DNA from: Muribaculaceae bacterium
GTDB taxonomy: Bacteria; Bacteroidota; Bacteroidia; Bacteroidales; Muribaculaceae
Direction: 5' to 3'
Assembly (NCBI GenBank): GCA_022510425.1
Contig: JAFLTO010000009.1
Coordinates: 49,536 to 113,535, forward strand
DNA: 64,000 nt
The translations under genes and the position numbers were made by a program. Of this stretch, positions 1 to 9,900 are shown piece by piece (the stretch's first letter is position 1; every line of letters starts with the position of its first letter). Under the pieces are notes generated by a model. It was not told the DNA's origin. It did no database searches and worked only from the letters and a program-made list of their open reading frames with translations.

Positions 1-3000
1 AACCAATTTTTCATCCTGACTTCTGGCTGCATATTCCGCAGGCGTCAGTTGGGAAAGTTCATTCGCGATCTCGCAATATTTTGCGATTTCCTCAGCATAA
101 CTCTTCACCGTCTCTTCATCCGGTCCCGCTGCGGTGGTGTAACCGCGACGATAAAGATTGTTGTAATTCTCCTCAAGTTCCGCCAGTGTTATTCCATACT
201 TGGTGACAAGATTTTCCACATCTTCCATATTGCCGCCATATTTCTTATACATCTCTGCAAAATGATAATATTGATATGGAATTAAACGGGTTTCCGGTGT
301 TAAGGCAGGGGCTCCGAAATTATACGCTACCATACGGTTGTAGGCCAAATAGGGTGCATATTGCTCAAGAAGTTTCCAAAGAATCGCAAGACCCTTTTCT
401 GTCAGTTTCTTGTCGTCAAGCCTGTCGGGTTCTCCTAACTCACAATACACTTCCCCAAGTGTGCTGCCGATACTTAATCCATAAGGAGCCGTGCGTTCAT
501 CAAGCTTTTGATTCATTAGATTTGCCACCTCCAAGGCTTTCTCGTAGTAATCTCTCTTTTCTATAGAGTCTTGACTCCGGTCGCCTTCATAAAGGAGCTC
601 GGAAACAACGTCAAGCATGGACGAACGTGTGGTGAGAAGCATTCTTCTGGCTGTTTCATCGAAATAAGGAGCTTTGCCACTTTCGAAATCCACACCTCCC
701 CAGCGGTATTTCTTGGTTACAACATCATAGGCCCTGTCGGCTCGTGCCGGAATGCCTTCCTGCATTGTAGGTACAAGCTGGTGTGCCATACCGGTTGATC
801 TCAGATATGGTGTCAACCCCAAGTGGTAGTCATCGCCAACCGTGGTCACCCAATAGATAGGTCGAGGCCAACCCTCGGCTGCATTCGTGGCTATGATATC
901 AAGCATCAATATTTCTCCCAGACTCAGATATCCTTTTGAATTGAAGGAATTGGTGTTACGCAGATTTATAACTATTTTATCCACTATATCTGCTGTGTCT
1001 TTGGCTGCTACCAGACCTCTTTCCATCACTGCCTCCTTGTCTACCGGTATTGTTACCACGGCACTCGGTAAGGAGGGATAACCGGTGGCTTCTCGTCCAT
1101 AGCCTTGATAGAAGAGCTTGAGACTCGAAAGAAGGTCTGCCGGTGCGTTTTCACGTCCTAATAAGGCCACATCTGATTTGCCGAAGGCATAATCTGCCGG
1201 CGTAGCTGTGATCTTTATAGGCTCTGCTTCATACGACTTTTTAAGCATTTGGTTGGCATACCAATCAGAGTTAAGATAACTCAGGTTTATGATCTTTACA
1301 TCCGGCCTTACTCCTTCCACTTCTTGGGCATACCACAATGGGAAGGTGTCGTTGTCGCCGTTACAGAAAACGATAGCATTCGGCTCAAGACTCTCAAGAT
1401 AGTTGATGGCGAAGTCACGTGCTGCATAACGGCCCGATCGGTCATGATCGTCCCATGTCTGGCTAACCATCTGGATCGGTATGATTATACCTATAAGGCA
1501 GGCCAATGCTGCGCAATAACGTGAGAAAGGATAAAGAGGTTTCGGTTCGTTGATGATGGCATAGATCTGTTCCGGCTCCTCTGTTAAGGATTTCGGGTTG
1601 ATTTCTTCCACTGCATCTTCTTCCTTCTCAATCTCTTTTCCTTCCGGAGTGTCGGTAGGAATTCCAAGATTCTTTTTCTTTGCCAATAGTTTGTTAATGA
1701 AAGATCCGGAAGAGAACATCAGAATTCTCCAAAGTGCCGGCACTCCCATTCCTATCCAAATGGCGAAAGCATAGAAGGAACCGGCGAAAGCATAGTCTCG
1801 TTCTCGTGGCTGGTTGGGCGGTTGGTTAAGATAAAGCACGATTGCGATACCCGTCATGAAGAATAGGAAGAACACTATCCAGAATTGCTCGATACCTCTC
1901 TTCCCCGCGAACGATTGCCACAAAAGTCCGATAATGCCTAAGATGAGTGGGAGCATATAATACTTGTTGTGTCCTTGGTTGTTCTTACCAAGATCATCAG
2001 GCAAGAGGCTTTGATCTCCAAGACGGGCGTTGTCAATAAAAGGAATTCCCGATATCCAGTTGCCTGCGTCAAGTTCTCCTTGCTGGTTGTTGATATCGTT
2101 CTGTCTTCCGGCGAAATTCCACATGAAATACCGAAGATACATGTGGGTGAGCTGATAGTTGAAGAAATAAGCTAAGTTTTGTCCGAATGTCGGTTTATAA
2201 GCAATTTTCTCCGGATAGGCATATCTCCCCGTGAATTGGTTGTATTGTGGTTCGCGCTGAATGTCATATTCCGGAATCTTTTCTCCTGTGGTCGGATCTA
2301 TGGCATGGAGGGTTACAAAGTTGCCCGATGCAGAGTCAAGATTCACCCATTGCTTATAGTAATCCCTGTGCATACGGCTGTAGATGCGGGGGAAGAACAT
2401 ATTGAGTTCGGGATTCAGTTTTGCCTCAGGTTTGTAGTCTTTCTTCACGTAATAATCCCCGCCACGGTTAGCCAGACTCGTATTGTTTCTCATTTCCTCC
2501 TCAGAAAGGAAACCGTATTCTGAAACCGGTGAAGCTCCCGCAACTCCTTTGCCATATTGAGCCTTCCCTTTTTCTATCACAGAGGTGTAATAGGGTGTAG
2601 CAAGGGTCACGGCACTACCGTCTTCACGATAACCCATTGTGTCTCTCTGCACGAAATTCAGTTGTTTCATCGGCGAAGAGTAGAGGGTCTCTCCATAGAG
2701 CAAAGGATTTTCTCCATATTGCTCGCGGTTAAGGTAACTGGCAAGGTCGAAGACATTATCCGGTGAATTCTGGTTCATCGGTGTGTCGGCCGTGGAGCGT
2801 ATCAATATCAAGGCATAACTTGAGTAGCCTACAAATATCACAGCAATACTCCACATGATAACCGTCAGAACCCTCACTGATAGATTTCTTCCATATTTTG
2901 AAAATAGAAGGAAAGCTACGAATGCAAGGAGAAAATAACCTATGATGAAAGTATCTCCAAAGAAGAAAATACCCGAAATTGCAAGCGACACCAGAAATGA

Positions 3001-3888
3001 GAATCTTATCCAAAATCCGTTTCGCTGCCTGTAAAGCTCATTCAATGTCCAGATGAATATCACAACTGTCAGCAAAGCATAGAAGATAGCACCGCTGTTA
3101 TAACTGAGATGGAAACCGTTGACAAAGAGAAGCTCAAACTGTTGTGCCACCTTGATGAATCCTGGCACGAGTCCGAAGAGCACTAAGGCTATTATCACGA
3201 ATGAAATCACCAACACTACTAAAGTCTTGGCAAGATTCATGTCTTTCCATTTGCGGAAGGCGAAAACTAAAACTATCGCCGGTATACAAAGTAGATTCAG
3301 CAAGTGCACCGCCACACTGACACCTATGATGTATGATATGAGTATTAAATAGCGGTCGGAATGTGGGGAGTCGGCATGGTCTTCCCATTTCAGAATCAAC
3401 CAGAACACTAAGGCTGTACAGAACGAAGAAAAAGCATATACCTCACCCTCTACAGCAGAGAACCAGAAAGTGTCACTCCAACAATAGGCTAACGAGCCTA
3501 CGATTCCACTACCCATTATAACCAAATATTGCTGCAAGGATATCTCTTTGCGCTGGCCGTCTTTCACCACAAGTCTCCTCACAAGATGAGTGATGGTCCA
3601 GAAAAGTAACAATATGGTGAGGGCACTGAGTAATCCGCTCATGGCGTTCACCATCACTGAGATACTTCCCGCTGTTGAAGCGAAATTGGCAAAGAAACGG
3701 GCTGTCAGCATGAAGATAGGGTTCCCCGGTGGATGACCTACTTCAAGTTTATCTGCCTGAATAATGAATTCGCCGCAATCCCAATATGAAGCTGTGGGTT
3801 CAAGCGTGCACCAATACGTGATAAGTGCGGCGGCAAATACAAGCCATCCGCCGATATTGTTGATGAGGTTATATTTTTTTGAAAGCAT
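1..3888 (-). CDS. DUF2723 family multi-pass membrane protein (partial, 3' end outside window)
   Basis: I translated several stretches of this frame by hand. It begins with ATG at 3888 and is still open at base 1, so 1296 codons are visible and the C-terminus is missing. The N-terminus has a membrane segment at about residues 12-28, followed by SYWDCGEF (34-41) and GHPPGNP (51-57), which are hallmarks of DUF2723 proteins of Bacteroidetes. This family resembles GT-C protein O-mannosyltransferases (TMEM260-like), so a role in transferring a sugar to envelope proteins is likely but is inference. The later part, for example around 2101-2160 (YLRYFMWNFAGRQ), also matches the family. A pyrimidine-rich spacer separates it from the exbB-like gene upstream. 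Confidence 0.88.
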   Translation of the reverse strand, partial: MLSKKYNLINNIGGWLVFAAALITYWCTLEPTASYWDCGEFIIQADKLEVGHPPGNPIFMLTARFFANFASTAGSISVMVNAMSGLLSALTILLLFWTITHLVRRLVVKDGQRKEISLQQYLVIMGSGIVGSLAYCWSDTFWFSAVEGEVYAFSSFCTALVFWLILKWEDHADSPHSDRYLILISYIIGVSVAVHLLNLLCIPAIVLVFAFRKWKDMNLAKTLVVLVISFVIIALVLFGLVPGFIKVAQQFELLFVNGFHLSYNSGAIFYALLTVVIFIWTLNELYRQRNGFWIRFSFLVSLAISGIFFFGDTFIIGYFLLAFVAFLLFSKYGRNLSVRVLTVIMWSIAVIFVGYSSYALILIRSTADTPMNQNSPDNVFDLASYLNREQYGENPLLYGETLYSSPMKQLNFVQRDTMGYREDGSAVTLATPYYTSVIEKGKAQYGKGVAGASPVSEYGFLSEEEMRNNTSLANRGGDYYVKKDYKPEAKLNPELNMFFPRIYSRMHRDYYKQWVNLDSASGNFVTLHAIDPTTGEKIPEYDIQREPQYNQFTGRYAYPEKIAYKPTFGQNLAYFFNYQLTHMYLRYFMWNFAGRQNDINNQQGELDAGNWISGIPFIDNARLGDQSLLPDDLGKNNQGHNKYYMLPLILGIIGLLWQSFAGKRGIEQFWIVFFLFFMTGIAIVLYLNQPPNQPRERDYAFAGSFYAFAIWIGMGVPALWRILMFSSGSFINKLLAKKKNLGIPTDTPEGKEIEKEEDAVEEINPKSLTEEPEQIYAIINEPKPLYPFSRYCAALACLIGIIIPIQMVSQTWDDHDRSGRYAARDFAINYLESLEPNAIVFCNGDNDTFPLWYAQEVEGVRPDVKIINLSYLNSDWYANQMLKKSYEAEPIKITATPADYAFGKSDVALLGRENAPADLLSSLKLFYQGYGREATGYPSLPSAVVTIPVDKEAVMERGLVAAKDTADIVDKIVINLRNTNSFNSKGYLSLGEILMLDIIATNAAEGWPRPIYWVTTVGDDYHLGLTPYLRSTGMAHQLVPTMQEGIPARADRAYDVVTKKYRWGGVDFESGKAPYFDETARRMLLTTRSSMLDVVSELLYEGDRSQDSIEKRDYYEKALEVANLMNQKLDERTAPYGLSIGSTLGEVYCELGEPDRLDDKKLTEKGLAILWKLLEQYAPYLAYNRMVAYNFGAPALTPETRLIPYQYYHFAEMYKKYGGNMEDVENLVTKYGITLAELEENYNNLYRRGYTTAAGPDEETVKSYAEEIAKYCEIANELSQLTPAEYAARSQDEKLV

Positions 3889-3941
3889 ATTCTTCTGTCT
3901 TTTCCCTAATCCCTTATTTCCCCAACTAACCAAATACCTAA

Positions 3942-4553
3942 TTACCCGGGCTCATTAAGGAGATCCATAAATTCCAAACTCAACTCGTCGAGTCTTCGTT
4001 GAGCCTTGTCGATTTTGGCATCCAAACATGTCATAGCCACCAGGGCGAAAATACCCACACCAAGTCCGGCAACAGTTGTGATGATAGTAGGGGAGATAGC
4101 ATCGCATAGTATTGAAAGGTCAGCGCCTCCTGACTCTCCGAGATCTCGCAACCTGTCGATTATTCCCACCAATGTGCCCCCTAATCCCATTAGTGGTGAT
4201 ACCACAGCAATAAATCGAAGCCATCTTAGTCCTCTGGTCATAGCTTCTTTTTCAATTGAGGTTGTGTCGTGCATGGAAGTGGCAATCTCCGGAATGGATT
4301 TTCCGACTCGGCTTAATCCGGCTTCCACCACCTTGGCACCCGGTGTGTTTAGAGAACCTGATAATTGGTGTGCATTATCAATATCTCCTTCCATAACATG
4401 GTCACGCACTCTGTGCATCAAGTCCGGATAGGTTTTTCTTTCCTTGCCCAATTTAGCTGACCTTACCCACCAGATGATAATTGTGAGGATGAAAAGCACA
4501 GCAAGGGCTATCATCACGTATTCACCACGTTCTACGGTCTCCCAAAAGGTCAT
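3942..4553 (-). CDS. exbB: MotA/TolQ/ExbB proton channel family protein
   Basis: A 203-residue inner-membrane protein with three predicted membrane segments at about 12-30, 113-133 and 153-175. The pair SPLMGLGGTLVGI (119-131) and SPTIITTVAGLGVGIFAL (154-171) is the conserved TolQ/ExbB channel core. Such proteins form a pentameric proton channel that powers TonB or Tol through an ExbD/TolR partner. The start codon overlaps the pdxJ stop by four bases (ATGA), so the two are translationally coupled. The expected exbD gene is not next to it; the next gene is the DUF2723 membrane protein. The exact assignment, ExbB versus TolQ, cannot be settled from sequence alone. Confidence 0.85.
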   Translation of the reverse strand: MTFWETVERGEYVMIALAVLFILTIIIWWVRSAKLGKERKTYPDLMHRVRDHVMEGDIDNAHQLSGSLNTPGAKVVEAGLSRVGKSIPEIATSMHDTTSIEKEAMTRGLRWLRFIAVVSPLMGLGGTLVGIIDRLRDLGESGGADLSILCDAISPTIITTVAGLGVGIFALVAMTCLDAKIDKAQRRLDELSLEFMDLLNEPG

Positions 4554-5269
4554 GACAGACGCAATTCGTTTTTATACCTTCTGATTGTATCCTCGATGCC
4601 GTAGTAGAGCGCATCTGATATAAGGGCGTGACCGATGCTAACCTCGTCATGCCAGGGAATCATTTCTGCAAAGTAGCCCAGATTCTCAAGATTAAGATCA
4701 TGACCTGCATTCAATCCCATACCGGACTCTCGGGCTAATGTGGCTGCCTCTATATAGGGCGCAATAGCGAATTCTCGGTCCTGAGAATACATCTCGGCAT
4801 AAGGTTTGGTGTAGAGTTCCACTCTGTCGGCACCGGCATTGGCTGCTCCCACCACCATCGGGGAAGAAGGATTCACAAAGATTGAACTGCGGATACCATT
4901 TTCTCTGAGAAGTGTGCAGATTTTTTTTAGTGTTTCCTGATTTTTCACTGTGTCCCAGCCTTGAGTTGAAGTGAGATCTCGGGGTAAATCCGGAACCAAG
5001 GTCACCTGATCAGGTTTTACTTCCAAAACAAGATCCATGAATTCCTTCGAGGGAAAGCCTTCTATGTTGTATTCAGTTGATACAACCTTACGAAGGTCTT
5101 TCACATCTTTATAAGTGATGTGCCGTTGATCCGGCCGCGGATGTACTGTAATACCGTCAGCTCCGAATTTTTCGCAGTCTATGGCAAACTTCACAACATC
5201 CGGAAGATTTTCACCTCTGGCATTTCTTAAAGTGGCTATTTTATTTATATTTACACTAAGATTTGTCAT
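4550..5269 (-). CDS. pdxJ: Pyridoxine 5'-phosphate synthase
   Basis: A 239-residue protein, full length for PdxJ. It condenses 1-deoxyxylulose 5-phosphate with 3-amino-2-oxopropyl phosphate to give pyridoxine 5'-phosphate, the last ring-forming step of de novo vitamin B6 synthesis. The sequence opens with VNINKIATLRNARGE (6-20) and carries the expected catalytic residues: His43 in TVHPRPD, Glu70, and His190 in LNAGHDLNLENL. It is the first gene of a leftward operon with the exbB-like gene (4-base overlap). A Bacteroidetes-type promoter lies upstream in the gap shared with the divergent CBS-domain gene. Confidence 0.96.
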   Translation of the reverse strand: MTNLSVNINKIATLRNARGENLPDVVKFAIDCEKFGADGITVHPRPDQRHITYKDVKDLRKVVSTEYNIEGFPSKEFMDLVLEVKPDQVTLVPDLPRDLTSTQGWDTVKNQETLKKICTLLRENGIRSSIFVNPSSPMVVGAANAGADRVELYTKPYAEMYSQDREFAIAPYIEAATLARESGMGLNAGHDLNLENLGYFAEMIPWHDEVSIGHALISDALYYGIEDTIRRYKNELRLS

Positions 5270-5343
5270 GCTTTTTTATATAAAAATTCCGCTTTTATAT
5301 TTTCAAACGGAAAATTCGGCATAAAATTTGTAAATTTGAAGTG

Positions 5344-5375
5344 CAAAATTAGCAAAATTTGCTCTAAGAGACAAT
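5344..5375 (-). promoter_or_regulatory. Predicted promoter of pdxJ operon
   Basis: On the minus strand, ATTG (5372-5375), a 20-base spacer and TAATTTTG (5344-5351) fit the Bacteroidetes sigma consensus TTTG-N19/21-TAnnTTTG with one mismatch. The predicted transcript start is about 70 bases upstream of the pdxJ ATG. Confidence 0.6.
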
Positions 5376-5387
5376 ATTAGTGGTTAA

Positions 5388-5443
5388 TAGGGATTAGGAT
5401 AAATAGGGATAAGGAGTAAGGGTTAAAGGTTAAAGTTTAGAAT
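5388..5443 (+). repeat. Degenerate purine-rich heptad spacer (TAAGGGA-like)
   Basis: The bases directly before the CBS-gene ATG are a run of loosely repeated seven-base words such as AGGGATA, AGGAGTA, AGGGTTA, AAGGTTA and AAGTTTA. Similar purine-rich spacers occur at 3889-3941 (opposite strand) and 50530-50576. Confidence 0.5.
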
Positions 5444-5953
5444 ATGACAGCAAAAGATATATTATCATTTAGAAAACCTCAATCATCTCAGATGCCTGAC
5501 TCTCAAATAGAGTCGGAAATGCCTTTGATTGATATAATTCCGCGACTCCTTGATACGAAGAACCGGGAATTGACAGTGGTAGAGAATGGCGAGGAATTAG
5601 GCATAATCGATCAGTCTTCACTCCTCGAGGGGATTGGAAGGATGATTGCCCCCCGTGATGATTGCAGTGTGATTACAGTGGAATGTGCCCCGGAAGATTA
5701 TAGCGCAAGCATACTGGCCCATGCCGTGGAAGATTCGGATGCTCATCTGGTTGACCTTTTTTCAACCCCTGGTGAAAACGGACAGGTAAAAGTCACTCTT
5801 AGAGTACGCCACTCGGATCCCACTGCCGCTGTTAGAAGTCTTGAAAGATACGATTTCCATGTGCTTGAGGCCCATTCTTCCGGCGACTCTATTCAAAGTG
5901 TGGAGATTGCCACGGAACGGCTCCTTTCTCTTCAAGCTCTTATGAACGTTTAG
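5444..5953 (+). CDS. CBS domain-containing protein
   Basis: A 169-residue cytoplasmic protein. Residues about 25-70 look like a single, rather divergent CBS motif (PLIDIIPRLLDTKNRELTVV, then GELGIID-like text); the second half resembles an ACT-like fold. CBS domains usually bind adenine nucleotides. It sits 26 bases upstream of nadK on the same strand, and in Bacteroides a CBS protein also precedes nadK, so the two probably form an operon. The N-terminal CBS portion appears shorter than in the Bacteroides relatives I know of. Ligand and function are unknown. Confidence 0.7.
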   Translation: MTAKDILSFRKPQSSQMPDSQIESEMPLIDIIPRLLDTKNRELTVVENGEELGIIDQSSLLEGIGRMIAPRDDCSVITVECAPEDYSASILAHAVEDSDAHLVDLFSTPGENGQVKVTLRVRHSDPTAAVRSLERYDFHVLEAHSSGDSIQSVEIATERLLSLQALMNV

Positions 5954-5979
5954 GCAGCCCTCCCGGTAAAAACAAAATT

Positions 5980-6852
5980 ATGAATCCATCAAATAAAATT
6001 GCCATATATGGAAGCCGTAGGCAACCCGATTATTTCGACGAGTTGACACGGCTTTTTAAATTTCTTAACGATAAGGGGTTTCGGGTATACATCCAGTCAA
6101 AATTTGCCGGATATCTCGAAACAAACGGTGTGGATATGCACGCTTCCATACCTGTTGACAATATCCCTACCGGCACATCTTTGGTGATGAGTCTTGGTGG
6201 GGACGGTACTTTTCTCCGTGCAGCGCGTTGGATTGGAGAAAGAGAGATACCCATCTTAGGTGTCAATACCGGGCATCTGGGATTCCTGGCTTCATGTAGT
6301 CTCTCTGATTCTGAAGAGATGATAGAAGAAGTTTGTCGTGGCAATATCCGAATTGAGAAAAGAATGCTTATTGAAGTTGTTTCAGACGCCATTCCTGCCG
6401 ATAAATGGAGGTATGCTCTTAATGAAATAGCTTTCATGCGCTATGGCTCTTCAATGCTCCATGTAAACGCTTCCGTCAATCAAAGTTTCCTGGCCCAATA
6501 TCGGGGCGACGGTCTTATTGTAGCCACGCCCACCGGCAGTACGGCTTATAGTTTATCAGCCGGAGGTCCTGTCATTGAACCCACTATCGATTGCATGTGT
6601 CTGTGTCCGGTTGCTCCGCACACTCTAACCCTTCGCCCCCTTGTGGCCGGTGCAGATTCAGTGATAAATCTCCAACCTGAAAGCAGAGCCTCTAATTTCA
6701 TCCTCACAATCGACGACCAATCTATGGTGCTCCCCGCAAAAGGCGAATTCCGGGTAAAGAAAGCACCTTTCTCAACTCTCCTTATCCGCAAAAAAGACGA
6801 AGGATTCCCCGACATCCTCCGTCAAAAGCTCTTATGGTCTGCCACTCCTTGA
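5980..6852 (+). CDS. nadK: NAD kinase
   Basis: A 290-residue enzyme that phosphorylates NAD to NADP using ATP (or polyphosphate). It has the family signatures: GGDGT at 73-77, the NE pair at 148-149, and the glycine-rich nucleotide/diphosphate binding stretch running from GDGL (176) through TPTGSTAYSLSAGG (183-196). Length is normal. It follows the CBS-domain gene closely on the same strand and converges on sbcC, with 92 bases between the two stop codons. The combination pdxJ / CBS / nadK is a familiar Bacteroidales arrangement. Confidence 0.96.
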   Translation: MNPSNKIAIYGSRRQPDYFDELTRLFKFLNDKGFRVYIQSKFAGYLETNGVDMHASIPVDNIPTGTSLVMSLGGDGTFLRAARWIGEREIPILGVNTGHLGFLASCSLSDSEEMIEEVCRGNIRIEKRMLIEVVSDAIPADKWRYALNEIAFMRYGSSMLHVNASVNQSFLAQYRGDGLIVATPTGSTAYSLSAGGPVIEPTIDCMCLCPVAPHTLTLRPLVAGADSVINLQPESRASNFILTIDDQSMVLPAKGEFRVKKAPFSTLLIRKKDEGFPDILRQKLLWSATP

Positions 6853-6944
6853 CAGTCGGAACTCCTTTCTTTCTCAAATTGGTTTCTGAAAAACAAATCC
6901 TTTAACAGCTATTACTCCATTTCTTTGATGGTAATTCCGGCTAT

Positions 6945-9900
6945 TTAGGGATAAATTTCTATATGGCTGCTCCCTGAATTTCCATGTTTGATTACCCGGA
7001 TTTGAGTGGCGATTCGTTCACTGATAGAATCAGTATGGCTTATCACTCCCACTTTTTTCCCTTGAGAAGTCTGGAGCATCGACAAGGAATCTATAACAGT
7101 GTCGAGCGTTTCAGGATCAAGTGTACCGAACCCTTCATCGATAAAAAGATTTTCAAAACTGATATTTCGTGAGGATAGAGAAGATAATCCTAAAGCCAGA
7201 CCGAGCGACACAAGGAAGGTTTCGCCTCCTGACAAAGAGGTGGTGTCTCTGATATCGTCAGCCCTGTCATGGTCTATGATCCTTATACCGAGTGAATTTT
7301 TAACTTGCTGAAGTTCATAGCGGTTATTAAATTTACGGATCTCAAAGTTGGCATGGCGAATAAGAAATCCAAGAGTATGGCATTGAGCTATTTTCCTGAG
7401 AGTCTTTCCTTCGGCACCTATGGCGCCGGTTATTTCCTCCCATTCGATTTTATATCTTTCGGCCTCCTCCTTTTTGACAAACATTTCTCCCATTTTCTCT
7501 TTAGCCATTTCATGTCGCTGAATACGAGCCTTACCATCTATTAGTTCGGCATTAGAATGGTTTTCGAGTTCCGTTTTCGTTTTTGTCAGTTCCTCCCTCG
7601 ATTTTTCAGGTTTACTATCCTGATGGGCATTATAAGCCTTAGTCTCGTTTTTCAATGTGGTTTCGGCGGCTGTATACTCGCGCTGATAATTATTTAGTCT
7701 TCCTCTGAGTCCCTCCCAGTCATTTTTAGACTCATAAAAAAAAGCAATTGTTTCCTCAGTTATTTGCTCCGCTTTTCCTTCATTAAACTCCTTGATCCAG
7801 ACTTGAAGTTCTTTTTTCTTTTCAGAAGCATTGTTGACCGACTTTTCTCGTTGGCCTTTCACTGCATTTTCCTCTCCCTTTATCTCTTTAAGCTCTTCAC
7901 GTAGACGCGAAATCTCTTCGATTTTATTAGACATTTCCTTGTTTGCCTTGTTCCTGTCATCCTCAAGTTCTTTCTCAAAGATCTCAGGATCTTTATCGCC
8001 TATCTCATTCTTAAGACTTTTTTCTTTATTCTCCACCTCAACTTTGGTATTATTGAAAGCTTCCAAGGCGAGTTCCAAAGCATTTGCTTTTTCTTTCTGT
8101 TGTGCCAAAAGATTTTCACTTTTCCCTTTTTCAGTCTCAAGTAGAGTTTTGGCTTCATGAATCTTTTTCTCGGCAGCTTGCCGTTTTTGAGAAGCATTCT
8201 TGTCAAATTCTTGTTTCTGAATTTCTGCTGTCTCTTTCTTCTCCCGGAGTTGCTCTATTATTTTTGTAAGATTATTATAGTATGTTAATTTTTTGTCAAC
8301 TTCATTAAATTCCTTTTCCATCTCCGGTTGCATTTCCATCAAACGTTCTTTATCAGATGGCCAATCGGTATTAGAGGAATGTAATTCATCCCAACCTTTT
8401 GATAGACTTTCTATTTCAGCTTCAAGAGTCGTTAGCATATCTTTAATCCCATCCAATTTCCCATTATTGACCGACTGTTGTTTGGATAGGTCATCTTTCC
8501 GGGCTCTTTGATTATTAAGGTCTTCTTTTTTCTTTAGTATAAGAGATTTAAAATTATCAACCACCGGAGCAATGTTTTCATCAAGAGTGTAGGGATGATT
8601 AAGAGCTCCACACAATGGACACGGCTTCCCTTCTTGAAGGCTCTTTCGATGTAGATTCCAGTTCTCGCTGGTTATCAAGGTATAGGATTTTGTAAGGATA
8701 TCAAGTTCCTGACTTAAATTTTCAATATCCAATTCCTTTAGTTTTTCATTGATTTTATTATTTTCTTCAGCAAGTTCTTTTTGACTCTTTAAAATTTCTT
8801 CTTTTTTATTGATTTTTAAATTAATGTCTGATTGAATCTTGATGGCAGATTTCAAATCGTTCAGTTTTTTTTCAGCTTTGTTTCTTTCTTTTTGAAGAAG
8901 CTCTATATCCAACCCAACGGTTTTTTTCTTTTCGTTGTCAAAATTGACTTTTGCAATTTCTACATTCTTGTTAATCTTTTCTTCTTCATTCTTAAATTTT
9001 TCGTTAAGTTCGTTAAACTCCTTTTGACATTTCTCTAAGGAGATTTTGTATTTTTCAATGTCTTTTTTATTATTTTCAACATTTATATCCGCATTGTTTT
9101 TGGAGGATTCAGCAGTTTTTTTCGAACTTTCTTTTTCTTTAAGCACCTTCCTTAATCCATCCAATTCCGTTTTTATTTCCCTGGCTTTCCTTATATGGGG
9201 CATCTGTTGTTGCAATTTGCTTTCCGCCTCCTTGGATTTAACCTTCAATTTTTCAAGGGCCTCCTCTTCAGCCGTTTGCTGAGTTTCTATTTTAATAAAT
9301 TTTTCTTTTAAAGATTTTAATTTTTCTTCTTCTTTTAAAATATCTGTTTCGGCAGTTTTCCAGTCTTTGTAAATGGTCACCCCGGCAAGGGTAGTGTCAT
9401 GAAGTTCGAGTTGGTAATTTTCTACTTTAGAATCGTCCAAAACTTTTTTCTTCGCTTTAAGGTCGTCGGTATACCCGGTGATATTTTTTAGGTATTTGTC
9501 ATTTGTTATATACCATTCTAAAGCTTTCTGTGTCTTTAAAAGACCTTCCTTCACCTCCTTTTCTTTAGTCTCAAGTTCTTTAATTATTTCTATTAAGGCC
9601 TTATGTTCTTCCTCGGGTATAATATCCTTTTCGAAGGCAGAAAAGTGAGCTGCTATTTCAGAATATTGCTTCACGGCCTCATCTTTTTGCTGTTTGATTT
9701 TAGCAGCAATTCTGGTATAAAGCTCCTCACATCCAATCAACTTTTCCAGCAATTCATATCTTTCGTTCTCTTTGGCTCTAATAAAGCTTGAAAATGAACC
9801 CTGAGCGATAAGGACGGTTCGCAGAAACTGATCATAATCCAGCCCTATGATCTGAGGAATAGTATCCCACTCCGCTACCTCTTCTTTCACCTTACCCTCT

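Noticed and set aside
6030..6815. Long reverse-strand frames inside nadK
   Set aside because: They are antisense to a clear NAD kinase gene and have no recognisable motifs.
8000..9282. Ser/Phe-rich plus-strand frames inside sbcC
   Set aside because: They are the antisense of Lys/Glu-rich coiled-coil codons.
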